In this document: piece after piece, positions 4,260 to 6,624 of the stretch
How the letters are laid out: each line of letters opens with the position of its first letter
Position numbering within the stretch: the first letter of the stretch is position 1
Assembly (NCBI GenBank): GCA_017475845.1
Contig: JAFVEU010000122.1
Location: 1-6,624, forward strand
Source of the DNA: Lachnospiraceae bacterium
Lineage (GTDB): Bacteria; Bacillota; Clostridia; Lachnospirales; Lachnospiraceae
Direction of reading: 5' to 3'
DNA: 6,624 bases
The notes under the pieces: model-generated
What the model was told of the DNA's origin: nothing
What the model saw: only the letters and a program-made list of their open reading frames with translations
The model's database searches: none
Program-made: the position numbers and the translations under genes

Positions 4260-5504
4260 TCAGTCTCTCCTGAACACGTCTCTGGTATATACCCTGTCCT
4301 TTACATCATCCAGACAGGGATCATAACGGTTGGCAATGATGGCATCCGAAGATCTCTTAAACCTGTCCAGATCGTTTACCACAAGGGAACCGAAGAAGGT
4401 GCTGCCCTCTTCCAGTGAAGGCTCATAAATAATGACCGTGGCCCCTTTTCCCTTAACTCTCTTCATGATGCCCTGAATGGAGCTCTGCCTGAAATTATCG
4501 GAATTGGACTTCATGGTAAGCCTGTAAACGCCGATGGTAACGGGTCTCTCCTTCTCGGAATTCCACATGGAGCTTCCTGTGTAATAGCCGGCAGTCTCCA
4601 GCACCCTGTCGGAAATAAAATCCTTCCTGGTCCTGTTGCTCTCAACAATGGCCTGAATGAGATTTTCAGGCACATCCTGATAATTGGCCAGAAGCTGCTT
4701 GGTATCCTTGGGAAGGCAGTAACCGCCGTAGCCAAAGGAGGGATTGTTGTAATAATCCCCGATCCTGGGATCCAGACTCACTCCCCGGATAATATTCGCG
4801 GAATCAAGGCCCTTACTCTCCGCGTAGGTGTCCAGCTCGTTAAAGAAAGCAACTCTGAGAGCCAGATAAGTATTGGCAAAAAGCTTCACGGATTCAGCCT
4901 CCGTAAGGCCCATCAGCAGAACGGGAACATCCTCTTTCTCCGCGCCCTTTTTAAGAAGGGCGGCAAATTCCTCGGCATCCTTACGGGTCTCATCATCACA
5001 GCCCACGATTATCCTGGACGGATAGAGATTATCGTAGAGAGCCTTTGACTCCCTCAAGAACTCCGGACTGAAAAGGATATTTTTTATCCCGTATCTCTTT
5101 CTCAGGGACTCGGTGTAGCCCACGGGGATGGTGGATTTGATCACCATCACAGGCACCTTCCCCCGGTCCTTTGAAGCTTCAAGTACCGCTTCCACCACGG
5201 CTTCCATCGCAGAGGTATCAAAGAAATTCTTCTTGGGATCATAATTAGTGGGAGTGGCTATGATCACTATATCCGCTGTGGCATAAGCTCCGGCACCGTC
5301 AAGGGTGGCGGTGAGATCCAGTTCCTTTTCCTCCAGATACTTTTCGATCTATTCGTCACGGATGGGAGACTTCCGCCCGTTCAGCATCTTCACCTTTTCC
5401 TCGATGATATCCACCGCCGTGACCTTATTATCCTGTGACAGGAGCACTGAAAGGGAGAGCCCCACATAACCGGTACCCGCAACAACTATGTGCTTTTTTT
5501 CCAT
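4260..5504 (-). pseudogene. ugd: UDP-glucose 6-dehydrogenase interrupted by an in-frame amber codon
   Basis: Read through, this is a 414-codon gene close to E. coli Ugd, which oxidises UDP-glucose to UDP-glucuronate with two NAD for surface polysaccharides. The N-terminal Rossmann motif VVAGTGYVGLS is encoded from the ATG at 5504. Then comes SPIRDE, a TAG at 5349-5351 (codon 52), and IEKYLEE; E. coli has Glu at this position, so one base change from GAG explains it. After the stop the frame is open for 362 codons with ATPTNYDP, SPEFLRESKALYDNLYPSR, K207 in ESVKLFANTYLALR, catalytic C263 in GYGGYCLPKD and a normal C-terminus (VYTRDVF). A GTG start at 5267 would omit the NAD-binding fold, so a product from there should be inactive. 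The ATG has only a modest ribosome site (AAAGGAA, 14 nt away). It follows the flavoprotein gene by 63 bp with no terminator between. A sequencing error or suppression are alternatives to true inactivation. Confidence 0.85.
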
Positions 5505-5567
5505 GTTATCTTCACTCGTTCCTTTATTTTTCGAAATTCCTGAGAACTTCCGGTTTTTGAAAGAACA

Positions 5568-6209
5568 CTATTTCACTATCTTCTCAAAATCCGCCTTGGG
5601 ATGCTTGCAGATCGGACAGATGAAATCGTCGGGAAGTTCCTCACCCTCCCACTCATAGCCGCAGATCCTGCAGCGCCAGACCGTTTTTCCGGAGGGAGCA
5701 GTCCCCACCTTTTCTGGCCTTGGCTTGATATCGCTCTGATAAAACTCATAGGTGCAGGACTGTGCGTCGGAAAGCACCTCCATGGCCGAAGGCTCCGCAA
5801 TAAAGAGGGTATGGGAACCAAGATCCACCGTGTCCTTAACCTTCAATGAGAAGTAAGCGTTGGTTCCGGCTAAAACATAAGGGATTCCGTTCTCCGCGAT
5901 CTTATAGGATGAAGCAGGATAATCGTCCCCGAACTTATTCACATCCCTGCCGGACTGGAAGCCGAAATGCTTAAAAAGCTCGAAATCCGCATCCTTTGAG
6001 ATCACTGAGATATTGCACTCCTTAGACTCCATGATCATATCATGGGTAAAATTCCCCTTATTAACGGCGAAAGAAATGGTATTTGGCTCGGAAGCCACCT
6101 GCACCGCCGTATTTATAATACAGCCGTTCATTTTCTCCCCACGTACTGCCGTACATACAAATAAGCCATAGGACAGCTTATACATTGCCTTATTATTCAT
6201 TTCTGCCAT
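5568..6209 (-). CDS. Flavin reductase-rubredoxin fusion (high-molecular-weight rubredoxin type)
   Basis: This is a 213-residue two-domain redox protein. Residues about 5-155 form an FMN-binding flavin reductase-like domain (YKLSYGLFVCTAVRGEKMNGCIINTAVQVAS is split over its first strands, with N-terminal MNGC and NTAVQVAS as the typical FMN-site segments). Residues 176-213 form a short rubredoxin with four iron ligands C180, C183 (CRICGY), C198 and C201 (CPIC), and the usual KxxF end (KADF). Such fusions, known as Hrb in Moorella, pass electrons from NADH-linked partners to oxygen- or peroxide-reducing proteins such as flavodiiron proteins in anaerobes. That role is inferred here; no such partner is in the window. 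AAAGGAGG (6216-6223) lies 6 nt before the ATG, which decides the start over a second in-frame ATG three codons later. A good promoter lies just upstream, and ugd follows in the same direction. Confidence 0.9.
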   Translation of the reverse strand: MAEMNNKAMYKLSYGLFVCTAVRGEKMNGCIINTAVQVASEPNTISFAVNKGNFTHDMIMESKECNISVISKDADFELFKHFGFQSGRDVNKFGDDYPASSYKIAENGIPYVLAGTNAYFSLKVKDTVDLGSHTLFIAEPSAMEVLSDAQSCTYEFYQSDIKPRPEKVGTAPSGKTVWRCRICGYEWEGEELPDDFICPICKHPKADFEKIVK

Positions 6210-6242
6210 GATCTTCCTCCTTTCGGCCCGATAGTTACGCCT

Positions 6243-6271
6243 ATTCTACTCCGCCGCCGGATTTCCGTCAA
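6243..6271 (-). promoter_or_regulatory. Sigma-A promoter for the flavin reductase-rubredoxin gene
   Basis: On the minus strand TTGACG (complement of 6266-6271) and TAGAAT (complement of 6243-6248) are separated by exactly 17 bp; each hexamer matches consensus 5/6. The start would be near 6236, about 27 nt before the ATG and just before its AAAGGAGG site. The rest of the gap to rarA (6272-6338) shows no clear terminator; only a 4-bp GCGC pairing was seen. Confidence 0.75.
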
Positions 6272-6338
6272 TCAGAGCGCAAACGCCCCCGGAAAGCGCA
6301 GCCACCATCTGACAGGGCTTCAAACCTCCGCAAAGGGG

Positions 6339-6624
6339 TCAGTCTTCCCCCTCCCTCAGCTTCTTCATGTGTTCCCTTATCTTTACCTCGTAACCCTCGC
6401 CTGAAGGCTTGTAGAATTCCGTACCGTCCAGCTCATAGGGCAGGTACTGCTGTTTCACGTAATGATGGGGGAAATCATGGGCGTACAGATAACCCTGCTC
6501 CCGCTCCTCCCCGTGGGAATCGGCATGAACATTCTGCAGATGCCTGGGGATCAGGGCCGTTTTCCCGGATTCCACAACTCTCTGGGCATCTCCTATTGCC
6601 ATATAGGAAGCATTGGACTTCGGG
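6339..6624 (-). CDS. rarA: Replication-associated recombination protein A (RarA/MgsA), C-terminal part
   Basis: Only the last 94 or so residues are in the window; the frame stays open to the right edge, so the apparent start at 6602 is an internal Met. The visible peptide begins PKSNASYMAIGDA and continues with IPRHLQNVHADSHG, YLYAHDFPHHYVKQQYLP and FYKPSGEGYEVKI, which are the C-terminal tetramerisation-region marks of the RarA/MgsA family of AAA+ ATPases. RarA acts at stalled replication forks and associates with single-stranded DNA-binding protein and the clamp-loader system. The ATPase domain lies outside the window, so Walker motifs cannot be checked. The gene ends in a TGA and is followed by a 129-bp gap to the next gene, which has its own promoter. 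Confidence 0.92.
   Translation of the reverse strand, partial: PKSNASYMAIGDAQRVVESGKTALIPRHLQNVHADSHGEEREQGYLYAHDFPHHYVKQQYLPYELDGTEFYKPSGEGYEVKIREHMKKLREGED

Noticed and set aside
4167..4418. Plus-strand open frame over the 34-bp repeats and the ugd end
   Set aside because: It is antisense to conserved ugd sequence and begins in repeat DNA with Pro/Lys-rich low-complexity translation.
4260..5267. A complete shorter Ugd protein starting at GTG 5267
   Set aside because: This start lies within the conserved VIIATPTNYDP segment and would remove the NAD-binding N-terminus, which is still encoded upstream behind the amber codon; no good ribosome site was seen.
6339..6602. A small stand-alone 87-residue protein
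   Set aside because: The frame continues to the right window edge with family residues (PKSNASY), so this is the end of rarA rather than a separate gene.

Overview
The window looks like a chromosomal segment of an anaerobic, low-to-medium GC Firmicute, most likely a Lachnospiraceae-type clostridium (Butyrivibrio/Roseburia-like). The taxonomic call is an inference. It rests on strong GGAGG-type ribosome binding sites, a flavin reductase-rubredoxin fusion typical of strict anaerobes, a ThrH-type phosphatase, a clostridial-style HU protein and a flagellin-like protein. No phage, transposase, CRISPR, tRNA or rRNA gene is visible.

Layout. Positions 1-331 hold a non-coding tandem array with a strict 64-bp period, entered mid-unit at the left edge. 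A promoter with an extended -10 (361-369) follows. Its predicted transcript starts with about 250 nt of untranslated leader, most of it a degenerate 20-bp tandem array (419-611) that runs into the ribosome binding site of metY (630-1907, O-acetylhomoserine sulfhydrylase). Next on the plus strand are hup (2053-2340, HU) with its own promoter and terminator, then a duplicated 65-bp intergenic element (about 2400-2565), then thrH (2605-3213, phosphoserine phosphatase/homoserine phosphotransferase type). A perfect 15-bp inverted repeat (3229-3283) separates this half from the convergent minus-strand genes.

The minus strand, read from right to left, carries the C-terminal end of rarA (6339 to the window edge), a flavin reductase-rubredoxin gene (5568-6209) with a good promoter, a ugd gene (4260-5504) interrupted by an in-frame amber codon, 34-bp direct repeats, and a short flagellin-like gene (3305-4045).

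How the genes relate. metY and thrH both act on homoserine-derived or phosphorylated amino-acid intermediates (Met, Thr, Ser metabolism), but hup with its own terminator sits between them, so they are not an operon. The minus-strand genes look like an ordinary mixed neighbourhood; the flavoprotein gene and ugd may be co-transcribed.

The most notable features are not the genes. One is the nonsense codon in an otherwise intact, well-conserved ugd. The other is four unrelated repeat families (64, 20, 65 and 34 bp), each in a different intergenic region and most lying over promoters or leaders. The metY leader array, whose repeated AAAGGCGG core resembles a Shine-Dalgarno sequence and stays nearly in phase with the real one, and the thrH-upstream duplication, where a palindrome fills the spacer of a possible promoter in both copies, are the best candidates for something undescribed. 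I found no convincing multi-gene novel system.
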